DNA from: Streptomyces glomeratus
Lineage (GTDB): Bacteria; Actinomycetota; Actinomycetes; Streptomycetales; Streptomycetaceae
NCBI RefSeq assembly: GCF_021462825.1
Contig: NZ_JAKEEB010000032.1
Location: forward strand, 21,531 to 85,530
DNA: 64,000 bases
Reading direction: 5' to 3'
Positions 27,601-34,148 of this stretch are shown one piece after another (within the stretch, counting starts at the first letter, position 1; each line of letters begins with the position of its first letter). The notes below the pieces were generated by a model. The model was given only the letters and a program-made list of their open reading frames with translations, searched no databases and was not told the DNA's origin. A program made the translations under genes and the position numbers.

Positions 27601-27701
27601 TCGCCAAGGTCGGGGCACGGTCCGACCGGAAGCGTCGGCCACGCGACCGCGCGAAAGAGAGCGGTCTTCCCGACTCGGAACGCGCTGTTCAACGCCATCA
27701 C
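24636..27701 (-). CDS. Lantibiotic dehydratase, class I LanB (full length)
   Basis: A 1,021-residue enzyme that dehydrates Ser/Thr of the precursor using glutamyl-tRNA. The N-terminal glutamylation domain (~1-650) shows FRAVAWPTLPV, SVNRYLLRAEHRATPYGLFAG, MERGGRLILPYQSDTRRR, FYERYGIGTMVPLREV and LNLREHTPPLVRFL. The C-terminal elimination domain (~740-1015) shows WWFIRFRDPEHHLRVRIAL and TSYREMGRWGSGAAWDAAE. Having both halves in one chain is the class I arrangement, yet the partner methyltransferase carries a second SpaB_C-like domain. It starts 80 nt after the precursor stop with a strong hairpin between. The start could be the second Met. Confidence 0.92.
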   Translation of the reverse strand: MMALNSAFRVGKTALFRAVAWPTLPVGPCPDLGDSSPSSATAQLAWLREVWSKEEIVESLEHASPALASQVRALCSSSTPSPRDVRRAATSVNRYLLRAEHRATPYGLFAGVAAAEIGPRAGAAWGSDHVVVSRASAEWLAAVVERLESCPELMDRLLVTCNNTAMERGGRLILPYQSDTRRRAVEASLALTDPVRAVLDASRQPVRAGVLADKLAADFPAAGPEKARRLVRDLVRHQALISCLHAPSTETDALHYLLVQLDSVDADTVPSVSDLVSALRAVQADLHGCGVRSGRARATSRMRALVPGLQRHPLALDLRLDARIDLPEEVAREIQRAASVLTRVSALPYGTAAWKAYQRRFYERYGIGTMVPLREVVADSGTGFPDGYPGAPADDRRRRLSERDDTLVRLAQAAVLDGHDEVVLTDDLIAAMDIGPERPRVPPHVEVGVRVHSASTGDLQRGRFRLEVMSVSRGVGVTTGRFLSVLAAEDRERLFAELSDLPTADADTIPAQLSFPPLLSTSAHVTRTPQVLPTVIGVQEHRAASGDVLTPDDLAVACDGRRMYLAAPERGRRVEAVGMHALNLREHTPPLVRFLTELSRAQCAQVTLFDWGAANAMPFLPRVRYGRTVLAPARWRLEAAELPGRNSPHYDWDAALDQWRSRRRTPQRVYLAEGDRRLLLDLDQAGPRTLLRQHLARVRSAVLVEAPDPAAYGWCGGRAHEVIVPLKATRPPGWPALPPPTSARTFSRAQIQTPGAASLLLATLYGDLRRQDVLLGQHLPRLLDRLGGPPWWFIRFRDPEHHLRVRIALPEPAAFAETAQVVSAWADELRAAGLLADLRFPTSYREMGRWGSGAAWDAAEAVFREDSRTIVNQLALPQRPHQRALVAAHTIAIATTFLGSQEAAMEWLIDHIPSAAPAPVPRPEFTETVRLADPSGGWAALRGAPGGSAIVDAWADRDAALDTYRLHFPGPDTQGIQVDDVLSSLLHVHFVRHVAVDFPEEAVCLYLTRAVALAWMSRRAQ

Positions 27702-27721
27702 GACCTCCGTGGTCCAAGGGC

Positions 27722-27758
27722 GGCCGGTGCCTTCACCCGACGGGCAAAGGCACCGGCC
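27722..27758 (-). terminator. Attenuator hairpin between precursor gene and lanB
   Basis: GGCCGGTGCCTT and AAGGCACCGGCC form a perfect 12-bp stem with a 13-nt loop, in the 80-nt gap between the precursor stop and the lanB start. There is no run of T after it, so it is likely a partial terminator or mRNA-stabilising hairpin, which would keep precursor mRNA in excess over the enzymes as in many RiPP operons. Confidence 0.65.
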
Positions 27759-27780
27759 TGGGTGGACGTGTGCCCTATGG

Positions 27781-27954
27781 TCAGGCCACGTTGGTGGTGC
27801 ACGCGCCGCAGGTCTCGCCGCAGCCGTCGTCCGTCAGGCTGACCAGACCGGCGGGGTCGGAGACCTCGACGAGCGTGACGTCCAGGTCGAAGCCGTCCGT
27901 GCTACCCGCGCCCTGCGGCTGCATCTGCGTGGCGTGCGTGATCTGGGGGCTCAT
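27781..27954 (-). CDS. FxLD-family lanthipeptide precursor
   Basis: A 57-residue precursor peptide. The ATG at 27954 has AAAGGGAG six bases upstream. The leader carries GFDLDVTLVEVSDPAG, containing the F-x-L-D box that gives the family its name, and the C-terminal core LVSLTDDGCGETCGACTTNVA-type region has three Cys with Ser/Thr donors for lanthionine rings and DD as a possible aspartate-methylation site. The leader's FDLDV resembles the FNLD box read by LanB in nisin-like systems. The order precursor-lanB-lanC-methyltransferase on one strand makes a complete minimal biosynthetic operon. No dedicated protease, transporter or immunity gene was recognised. Confidence 0.9.
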   Translation of the reverse strand: MSPQITHATQMQPQGAGSTDGFDLDVTLVEVSDPAGLVSLTDDGCGETCGACTTNVA

Positions 27955-28178
27955 TACAACTCCCTTTGCTCGAAGCGGTTTTACGGGATGGTTGTGCTGC
28001 CGGAGACCTGCATGAGCGTATGAAGACAGCTACGCCACAGAGGCGTTTACCGGCCACCGGCCCAAGGGGCGATGCCCCGCGCGTGGATAGTGCGGGGCCG
28101 CCGCGTGCCCTCGGATCGGAGTTCTTGCGCCGCCTCGATGAACCGGGCTCGAAGCAACCGGTCCACCGGGGCGGCCGT

Positions 28179-28866
28179 CTATTCGGTGGTTGTCGCAACC
28201 TCTTGTTCGAGATCGACGACGGTGACACCGCGCAGCTCGCGTACGAGTTGAGAGGCCAGGAACCAGGGCCTGAGCAGATGCTCCTTGTAGGACAAGGGCC
28301 TATCCCTGGCCTCGTCGCTGACCCTCACGGGAACGGGCCGCATGCCGGGGCCGGTGGTGTAGAGGAGTGCCGATCACCCCGTACAGGCGTGGCACACGCA
28401 CCCGAAGCGCCACAGCTCCGGCTCTTGCCAGATAGCCGCACTGCTTGACCGCAAGCACAGCGCATTCAAGGCAGAGAGGTGGCTGCCAGGTACGGGAGCC
28501 CTCTGCCCAGTCAGCCCCTACCGAATCACTCGGCCTCGGTGCCAGGAACAGGTAACCGCTGGCGGTGCGGCTGGCCGGCTGGACAACGCACACCTGGCAC
28601 CGAAGCCCGCTCATCGTCTCGCGCTGCCGAGACGGGTGTACCTCCCCCCATCGCGGAGGGCCGACGGGCCAACCGTCTTCGCGACTCTGGGAACACCGGG
28701 CCCAGAGGACCCCTTGGTCGTCCCGATCTCTAGGGCCCTCGTCCAGGTAGCAGAGTCCTCCCCCACCAGGGCGAAGACCGAGCATCGCGGCTGAGTCGGG
28801 ATCCTCGCCACGCCGCGCGGTGATGTACGGGACGACGGCAGACCAGGGCATGGGAAGGGTGGTCAT
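28179..28866 (-). pseudogene. Conserved actinomycete protein with frameshift
   Basis: The start (MTTLPMPWSAVVPYITARRG) and middle (GVLWARCSQSREDGWPVG, HPSRQRETMSGLRCQVC) are like a conserved streptomycete protein found near HATPase/XRE gene pairs. The first frame runs 28866-28300, but its last ~26 codons are off-frame. After VPRLYGVIGTP (about 28,362) the expected continuation lies one base out: TTGPGMRPVPVRVSDEA, then HLLRPWFLASQLVRELRG and VTVVDLEQ, ending at stop 28179-28181. A single-base change in CTCTACACCACC thus splits the gene. CxxC pairs (CQVC, CLEC) suggest a metal site. Function unknown to me. It overlaps the previous gene as ATGA. Confidence 0.65.
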
Positions 28867-29066
28867 GCCGCAGCCCTCATCACATTCGAGAGGGGACGAT
28901 GCGGCTCGACGATCCGGCCGTCCGGCAGCAGCTCTCCGGTGTCCTCGAAGAGGAGGACACCGTTGCAGAGCAGGGTCCAGCCCTGTGCCGGTTGGTGAGC
29001 TGCGGCACGAGCGGCTTCACGATCCGTAGCATCTGCTGGCGGACATGGTGGTTGGTGCTGGCACAT
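28863..29066 (-). CDS. DUF5999-like small protein
   Basis: A 67-residue protein matching the DUF5999 pattern of streptomycetes: MCQHQPPCPPADATDREAA, then QGWTLLCNGVLLFEDTGELL and PDGRIVEPHRPL. The second ATG (29066) is chosen because AGGA lies six bases ahead and family members begin MCQHQ; four extra residues are possible. Three Cys and His near the N-terminus could bind metal. Its stop overlaps the next start as ATGA. Such proteins sit beside XRE/HATPase regulator pairs; no function is established. Confidence 0.75.
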   Translation of the reverse strand: MCQHQPPCPPADATDREAARAAAHQPAQGWTLLCNGVLLFEDTGELLPDGRIVEPHRPLSNVMRAAA

Positions 29067-29233
29067 GGGGTTCCTCATCGACAGGGAGGTCTGGGTCGTG
29101 GAGCCGTGACGCCCGCTCCCTGAGTCCTTTACGGTCGAGGCCCTGCCGCCGAGACCGGGGGAAATGGAAGCCCCGGCAGCAGGGAGCTAGTGCCGCGTGC
29201 GGAGAGGACGGGGCGCCTCGCCATACGCGGAGA

Positions 29234-29821
29234 TCACGAGATGTCACTCAGTACCGAGCTGAGTAGCGTTTCGTGCGGCACTGGGCCGGGCTGGAACTGG
29301 TTGAGGTGATCCCGCAGCGGCCCGGAAGGCACGAGGCGGTCGCTGCGGCAACGCCTCAGCCAGTACGGGCCAGGCGGCTCGGTCCGGTCCAGCGGAGGGA
29401 GCGCAAGCTGATGCGGCCTGCCGAGGCACATCGCGAAGCGGTGGGGCGCCCATCGGTCACTTGTCCCAGGCGGAACGAGCCAAATCAGCCAGCCACGCTG
29501 GGGATCCTCGATGACGGGGCCGCAGGCGTCCGGGGCGTCACCCGGGGACCGCTGGATCTCGTCCATGAGTCTCACCACCCCGTATGCGGCGGTACCGCTC
29601 GCGGTGACGACAATGTCGAAGTACTGTCCGCCCAGCGGAAGCGTGAGCTGCTGTCCGGTCGACAGGGTCATCAGGCGCCGGATGCGGTCGGCCAAAGTGC
29701 CCATGTCCTCAGCCGGCTCCCGGGGCACGCCCCTCAACATCGGTTCGTTGAAGTGGACCTCTGGGGCAGGGCGGCGCTGGTCGACCTTGGAATCACGACG
29801 GGGCAGTTGTGTCGTCGTCAT
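29234..29821 (-). CDS. Conserved hypothetical protein of regulator operon
   Basis: A 195-residue soluble protein I cannot assign to a named family. It shows MGTLADRIRRLMTLSTGQQL, a beta-rich centre GGQYFDIVVTASGTAAYGVV and a Trp-rich strand GWLIWLVPPGTSDRW. It overlaps the ATP-binding gene upstream by 4 nt (ATGA), so the two are translated together and probably act together. Placement between an anti-sigma-like ATPase gene and DUF5999 is a recurring streptomycete arrangement. The 167-nt gap after it contains nothing supportable. Confidence 0.6.
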   Translation of the reverse strand: MTTTQLPRRDSKVDQRRPAPEVHFNEPMLRGVPREPAEDMGTLADRIRRLMTLSTGQQLTLPLGGQYFDIVVTASGTAAYGVVRLMDEIQRSPGDAPDACGPVIEDPQRGWLIWLVPPGTSDRWAPHRFAMCLGRPHQLALPPLDRTEPPGPYWLRRCRSDRLVPSGPLRDHLNQFQPGPVPHETLLSSVLSDIS

Positions 29822-30420
29822 GCCGAGACCTCCGGAACCGCCCCGGTCAGCAGAGCCTGAACGGCCTTACCCATCACCAGGCCGTTCGCGTCCCGCCGAC
29901 GGCGAAACGCAAGTCCGGCCCCGCACTCCCGTGCCCGCCACAGGCCGCGAGGTTTCTCGTTCTCCTTGGCCGGGTGCCAGGCCACCGCGGCGGCGAAGCC
30001 GGGGAACTCTGGCATCGGGTCATCGACCTCGACCAGCAGCTGGCTGTCGGAGTCGACGTACAGATGCACCGGGATCTTGTCGGTCTCGCCTACAGGAGTG
30101 TGCTTGACCGCGTTGTCCACGAGCTTCTCCACGATCCGGGCTGCGTCCTCGACATCACCCGGCCACCGGGCCACCGTAAGGCGAGTCCGAACGAGAAGAC
30201 GGGCGTTCCTGCCGGCTGCGGCGGTCGCAGTAACGCTGCCGTCCCACACGAACACTGGTTCGTCAGGCACCTTGAAGGGGAGCCGTAACAGCTTGGGCTC
30301 GGACTCCTCCTTGACGTTGTCGGGACGCCGTGTGGGCACAGGGGTGGGCGGCGCGGGTCTCGTGCTGAACGCGGCCGTCACCGCGGCGGTGGGTGTGAGG
30401 TAGTGCGGGGACGGGTTCAC
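29818..30420 (-). CDS. HATPase-type ATP-binding regulatory protein
   Basis: A 200-residue protein with a GHKL ATP-binding fold like the serine/threonine anti-sigma kinases of streptomycetes. The N box is clear in ARIVEKLVDNAVKHTPVG, the G1 box in LLVEVDDPMPEFPG and a degenerate G2 in RGLWRARECGAGLAF. The Pro-Thr-rich first 35 residues (MNPSPHYLTPTAAV) are typical. Such proteins pair with XRE/DUF397 regulators; the XRE-like gene here is divergent at 30729. The GTG start is supported by the shared N-terminus. Regulation of the lanthipeptide genes is plausible by location only. Confidence 0.75.
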   Translation of the reverse strand: MNPSPHYLTPTAAVTAAFSTRPAPPTPVPTRRPDNVKEESEPKLLRLPFKVPDEPVFVWDGSVTATAAAGRNARLLVRTRLTVARWPGDVEDAARIVEKLVDNAVKHTPVGETDKIPVHLYVDSDSQLLVEVDDPMPEFPGFAAAVAWHPAKENEKPRGLWRARECGAGLAFRRRRDANGLVMGKAVQALLTGAVPEVSA

Positions 30421-30728
30421 GGGGGACTCCCTGTTTCATGGCTGGGGCTCCGGCGCGAGAGGGCTGGACAACGGCGCCCCATTCACGAGTCGCGTGGCGG
30501 TTACGAACAGCAAACCGCTCCAGGCTCGACCCGGGTACCAGCGCGAGGGAGCGCCGCTGCCAAACGTGACACAAGATCGTTTACTGATCTCACGGCAACG
30601 GCTTTCGGTCAGTTCAGTGGATGTCTTCTGGGATCCCGCAATAGGTTGGGGTTGCCACCTCATGTCGACGCGAGGCGAGCGCAGTTGACAAACCTGTCTC
30701 AAGATCATTAGCAGCCGGGGGCCGCATC
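30421..30728. promoter_or_regulatory. Divergent promoter region of the HATPase/XRE genes
   Basis: This 308-nt gap lies between two divergent regulatory genes. TTGACA at 30685-30690 is a consensus -35 for the plus-strand gene; TAGCAG 18 nt later is a weak -10. TGACAAACCTGTC at 30686-30698 recurs with one change at 58258-58270 before the Mrr-like gene. No coding sequence is seen. Confidence 0.4.
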
Positions 30729-32117
30729 ATGGCGCGCGAGCGGAACGAAAAGTTCGAGGCGTTACTGAAGGATGCAAGCTGGTCACGGGCTCAGGCGGCG
30801 AACGCCTTCGTGCGAATCGCACACGAGAACCACCTGATCGACTACACGCACATCGCTCGGCAGCACGTCCAGCACTGGGTGGCCGGACACGCCCCATCTG
30901 GCCAGGCCCCCATAATCATGTGCGAGGCACTGTCCCGTCGCCTGAAGCGCGTCATCACTCCAGCCGAAGCCGGGTTCACAGCGCCTGACTCGCCAGCGCA
31001 GGGGGCGCTGGACTGGCGCGTCGATCCGCTGACCGCGCTGACGGACTTGGGGAGCACTGACTTGGATCCGGACCGGCGGAGCCTGCTTCGCGGAGGCGTG
31101 TACTCGGCCGCCGCCCTTGTTGTTCCCTCAGATGCCTGGTGGACGGAGATGGCGAGGGAGCCAGCGAACTCGGAACAGAAAGGTTCCCAGCGCGTCGGCC
31201 GAGGCGATGTAGAGAACGTGCGCGAGATGACGTTGGCCTTCTCACGTATGGACCAGCGCCGGGGCGGCGGACACGGCCGGACCGCTCTCGTCGAGTACCT
31301 GCGCTCGGATGTCGCCCGGTATCTCGTGGGAACGTTCCCCGATGACCACGTTCGCCGCGAGATGTTCTCCGCCGCTGCAGAAGCCTCCTACCTCAGCGGA
31401 TGGATGGCCTTCGACAACGGCGAGCATGACATCGCCGAGCCGTATTTCGCTCTTGGACTGAAGCTGGCTGCCCGAGCCGCCGACGCTCCGCTCTCGGGCC
31501 ACATCCTCCGTGCCATGGCGCATCAAGCCCTGGACCTCGGCCTGTTTGGCAAGGCCCTGGAACTCTCGACGGCCTCAGTCGCCGGCCAGCGATATCAGTC
31601 CGCGACGCCACGAGAACGGGCACTGCTCGGCGTTGTCCATTCCCGTTGTCTCGCTGCAACTGGGCAGGACAAGAAGGCGACGAAGGTGCTGCTTCAGGCC
31701 GAAGACGACCTCCGCGGTGCCCATGACGGCATCGAAGAGCCGGCCAGAACCTTCTTCTTCGGCGAGGCGTCACTGGCCCATGAGACGGCGTGCACCTTGC
31801 GCGATCTCAAGGACCACAAGGGGGCGATCAGCCAGTTTGACCGCAGCGTCCGCACTCGCGGACCTGCATTCAAGAGGACACACGCCGTGACCCTCGGATA
31901 CCTCGGGGCAACGCAGATTGCTACGGGCAATGTGGAAGAGGCGTGTGCCACCTGGTCCAAGGCCCTCGACGCTATGGAGGAAGGCATCTATTCCGGTCGA
32001 GCTCGGCAGCGCGTCGTGGAGATGCGCTCCCTCCTCTCGCCGTATCGACGACGCGGCATCCCAGCCGCTGCGGAACTGGAAACCAGGGCAGCCGCCTACC
32101 TGCGCACCGTAGATTGA
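30729..32117 (+). CDS. XRE/TPR-type transcriptional regulator
   Basis: A 462-residue regulator of the streptomycete XRE-TPR kind. The N-terminal ~80 residues form an atypical helix-turn-helix (SWSRAQAANAFVRIAHENHL, then HVQHWVAGHAPSGQAPIIMC), followed by a linker with DPDRRSLLRGGVYSAAALV, a twin-arginine-like stretch often misread as a Tat signal. Residues ~165-455 are helical repeats (WMAFDNGEHDIAEPYFALGL, LDLGLFGKALELSTASVAGQ, LGATQIATGNVEEACATWSK). These regulators often sense signalling molecules and control antibiotic or lanthipeptide genes. It is transcribed away from the lanthipeptide run and probably controls it. Confidence 0.75.
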   Translation: MARERNEKFEALLKDASWSRAQAANAFVRIAHENHLIDYTHIARQHVQHWVAGHAPSGQAPIIMCEALSRRLKRVITPAEAGFTAPDSPAQGALDWRVDPLTALTDLGSTDLDPDRRSLLRGGVYSAAALVVPSDAWWTEMAREPANSEQKGSQRVGRGDVENVREMTLAFSRMDQRRGGGHGRTALVEYLRSDVARYLVGTFPDDHVRREMFSAAAEASYLSGWMAFDNGEHDIAEPYFALGLKLAARAADAPLSGHILRAMAHQALDLGLFGKALELSTASVAGQRYQSATPRERALLGVVHSRCLAATGQDKKATKVLLQAEDDLRGAHDGIEEPARTFFFGEASLAHETACTLRDLKDHKGAISQFDRSVRTRGPAFKRTHAVTLGYLGATQIATGNVEEACATWSKALDAMEEGIYSGRARQRVVEMRSLLSPYRRRGIPAAAELETRAAAYLRTVD

Positions 32118-32148
32118 TCACGTTCGGCAGAGGGATGAGGAGGGCACC

Positions 32149-32616
32149 ATGACTCTACAGATCGAGCCCATCGGCACCGTTGTCGGTGGCCGAACGGAAG
32201 TCGCGGACGACAACTGGGGCGGCGTCGAGTGCATCATCCGCCTCGATCCGAAGTTCCCACTCGAAGTCGTAAAGGGACTGGAGGAGTTCTCCCACCTGAT
32301 GGTCACCTGGCACTTCAGCCAGGCGTCCCCGAGTGACGTTGCTCTGCACGCGCGCAGCCCCCGTAACAACCCTCGCTGGGAGCCATCCGGCACGTTCGCG
32401 CATCGCAACCACCGACGCCCCAACCAACTCGCCACCAGCTTTCCCCGGCTACTCAAGGTCGATGGCCTGGACCTCCATGTCACCGATTTGGACGCGGTCG
32501 ACGGGACACCCATCTACGACCTTGGGCCCTACTTCCGGGAGATGGGGCCTCAGGGCGAGATCCACGAGCCGGCCTGGCCCGGCGAGATGCTCAGCGACTA
32601 CTGGGCCGAGTCGTAA
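32149..32616 (+). CDS. TrmO-type tRNA m6t6A37 methyltransferase
   Basis: A 155-residue protein of the TrmO/YaeB (TsaA-like) beta-barrel family, which methylates N6-threonylcarbamoyladenosine 37 of ANN-decoding tRNAs. Visible are IEPIGTVVGGRTEVADDNW, GLEEFSHLMVTWHFSQA, the conserved SAM-site run GTFAHRNHRRPNQLATS and VDGTPIYDLGPYF near the end. It sits 31 nt after the XRE-TPR gene on the same strand. A tRNA-modifying gene at the edge of phage cargo could protect tRNA or link to the cluster's tRNA-dependent dehydratase, but that is speculation. Its final codons contain the 9-bp CCGAGTCGT repeat. Confidence 0.85.
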   Translation: MTLQIEPIGTVVGGRTEVADDNWGGVECIIRLDPKFPLEVVKGLEEFSHLMVTWHFSQASPSDVALHARSPRNNPRWEPSGTFAHRNHRRPNQLATSFPRLLKVDGLDLHVTDLDAVDGTPIYDLGPYFREMGPQGEIHEPAWPGEMLSDYWAES

Positions 32617-32625
32617 CGGTTACGA

Positions 32626-33465
32626 TCACGTGACCCCGGAAGCCGTGCTCGTCGATCCTGTGAGATCCGGGCGCGGCCCGAAGGCACGCCGGCAACGTGG
32701 GTGGGAGATCGGCCAGTTTGCCGCGTCGTCGATGGTACGCACGGTGCGGTTGGCCTTGTCGGGGTCTTGGTGGGTGCTCCAGCCGCAGTCCGCTCCGTCG
32801 AAGACCTCGACCGTGGTCACTCCGGCTTGGCGGGTTCGGTTGAGAGTGCCTGCGTTGTAGGCGACGGCAGACTTCGCGAGCGTGGCGGCCTCGGCCCACG
32901 CGCGCACCGGAACCCGCGCCCCGTTGCGGTAGATGACGTACGTCAGCTTGTGCTTGGCGGCCAGCCGATCCGCGAGGTTCTTCGCGGCCTGCTTCGCGGT
33001 CATGTTGCCTGCCGCCAACAGCGGCACTTCGCGGCGCGCAGCTTCCCGCGCGGCGCGGTAGAACTGGCTGGCCATGCGCTCGGCTTCCTCAGAACGGCGT
33101 AGAAAGTCGGCGTAGGAGTCTGCTGCGAGCGATTGCAGTGCGTCACGGTGGAACGTGGTCCAGGTGAAGGTCACGCCCAGGGCTTCGGCGGCCGTCCTTC
33201 CGCCCTCTTCGTACAGGTGAGGGAGCTGCCGCTGTACGAACTGCTGGGCCTCCTGGTCCACGCGCTGACGGAATTCGCGGATGGCCTGCTTGAACTCCTC
33301 CAGCGTGGCGAGCGTGTACGGCGTACGTGGGTTGTCGGCGAACCTGGCGAGCACTTCCTGCTGTTTGCTCGCCAGGCGCTGCCAGGCTTCCTCGAGTACG
33401 GCCGCAACGCGGCGCGCGATCTCGTCAGGGTCTCCCGGTACCAGTGGCGGCCACTCGTACGGCAC
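32626..33465 (-). CDS. Phage minor capsid protein (MuF-like)
   Basis: A 279-residue head protein of the MuF/minor capsid type. A long helical N-terminus (EIARRVAAVLEEAWQRL, EFKQAIREFRQRVDQEAQQF) is followed by a C-terminal Cys-His region VEVFDGADCGW...HQDPDKANRTV and WPISHPRCRRAF, the pattern of actinophage minor capsid proteins. The GTG at 33465 is used: homology begins there, GAGG lies ahead, and the upstream gene stops at 33473. This is the last head gene before the lanthipeptide cargo; in a normal phage the head-closure gene now at 19550 would follow. Confidence 0.8.
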   Translation of the reverse strand: MPYEWPPLVPGDPDEIARRVAAVLEEAWQRLASKQQEVLARFADNPRTPYTLATLEEFKQAIREFRQRVDQEAQQFVQRQLPHLYEEGGRTAAEALGVTFTWTTFHRDALQSLAADSYADFLRRSEEAERMASQFYRAAREAARREVPLLAAGNMTAKQAAKNLADRLAAKHKLTYVIYRNGARVPVRAWAEAATLAKSAVAYNAGTLNRTRQAGVTTVEVFDGADCGWSTHQDPDKANRTVRTIDDAANWPISHPRCRRAFGPRPDLTGSTSTASGVT

Positions 33466-33472
33466 TGCCGCT

Positions 33473-33802
33473 CTACCTCGTGCGCCGGGACGGCAGGAGC
33501 GGCGCGGTGACCAGGTCGACGCTCGCCTCCCCCGCCGCCGGGTCATCTGGGGCCACGAGTTCGGCGAGGCCCGCGATCTGGCGCTCCAGTCCGGCGAGGT
33601 TGTTGCTCTGGTCGATGGTGACCACGCCGTCGACCGTCATGCGCAGTGGCTCGGCGAGGAGCTTGGCGCGGCGTTCCGCAAGGACTTCTGCGGCAACTGC
33701 TCCGGCGCGGCCGAGGCGGGCGTAACGAGCAGCGAGGTCTTGTTCTTCGGTGGCGGTGCCGAGCTGTGCCCGCAGCCAGGCGAGGAGGATGGGTTCCATC
33801 AG
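33473..33802 (-). CDS. Small phage head protein
   Basis: A 109-residue helical protein starting MEPILLAWLRAQLGTATEEQ and containing QDLAARYARLGRAGAVAAEVL and NNLAGLERQIAGLAELVAPDD. It lies between the 94-aa acidic protein and the minor capsid gene, where connector or capsid-accessory proteins are found. I do not recognise the family. The ATG at 33802 fits the operon spacing; an upstream open frame is arginine-rich shadow sequence. Ends 7 nt before the minor capsid start. Confidence 0.65.
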   Translation of the reverse strand: MMEPILLAWLRAQLGTATEEQDLAARYARLGRAGAVAAEVLAERRAKLLAEPLRMTVDGVVTIDQSNNLAGLERQIAGLAELVAPDDPAAGEASVDLVTAPLLPSRRTR

Positions 33803-33820
33803 TGCTCCTGGATGGTCGTC

Positions 33821-33846
33821 GCCCGCCCCCTCCCGAATGGGCGGGC
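33821..33846. other. Hairpin between small head genes
   Basis: GCCCGCCC and GGGCGGGC form a perfect 8-bp stem with a 10-nt loop just ahead of the 109-aa gene's start at 33802. It could adjust expression of minor head proteins relative to capsid. No T-run. Confidence 0.45.
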
Positions 33847-33863
33847 TGAGACCTCTCGTGTGG

Positions 33864-34148
33864 TTACTCGGCGGCGTCGGTGGTCTTCTTGCGCCGACTC
33901 GGGGCCGGCGACGTGGGTTCGGCCTCGGGGCCGGGCTCGGGTTGGGGCGGCACGGTGAAGCCGAACTGCGTCGCCTCCTCCGTCTCCGGCTCCTCGGTGT
34001 CGGACTCCGGCTCGCCGTCCTCCCACGCGTCCGGGTTGGTGATCTCGACAGCCAGCTCCTCGTCGGGCTCGTCGCCGGGCTCCAGCACGATCCACTCACG
34101 CGAGGTCGGGTGCTGGACGTGCACGGCGGTTGCCAGACGGCGTCCCAT
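33864..34148 (-). CDS. Acidic small phage head protein
   Basis: A 94-residue protein with a folded start (RRLATAVHVQHPTSREWIVL) and a strongly acidic, Pro-rich tail ending in a basic SRRKKTTDAAE. It begins at the major capsid stop with overlap, so it is coupled to capsid synthesis. In related actinophages this slot holds a head-tail connector or capsid-associated protein that is not well conserved. No closer assignment is possible. Confidence 0.65.
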   Translation of the reverse strand: MGRRLATAVHVQHPTSREWIVLEPGDEPDEELAVEITNPDAWEDGEPESDTEEPETEEATQFGFTVPPQPEPGPEAEPTSPAPSRRKKTTDAAE

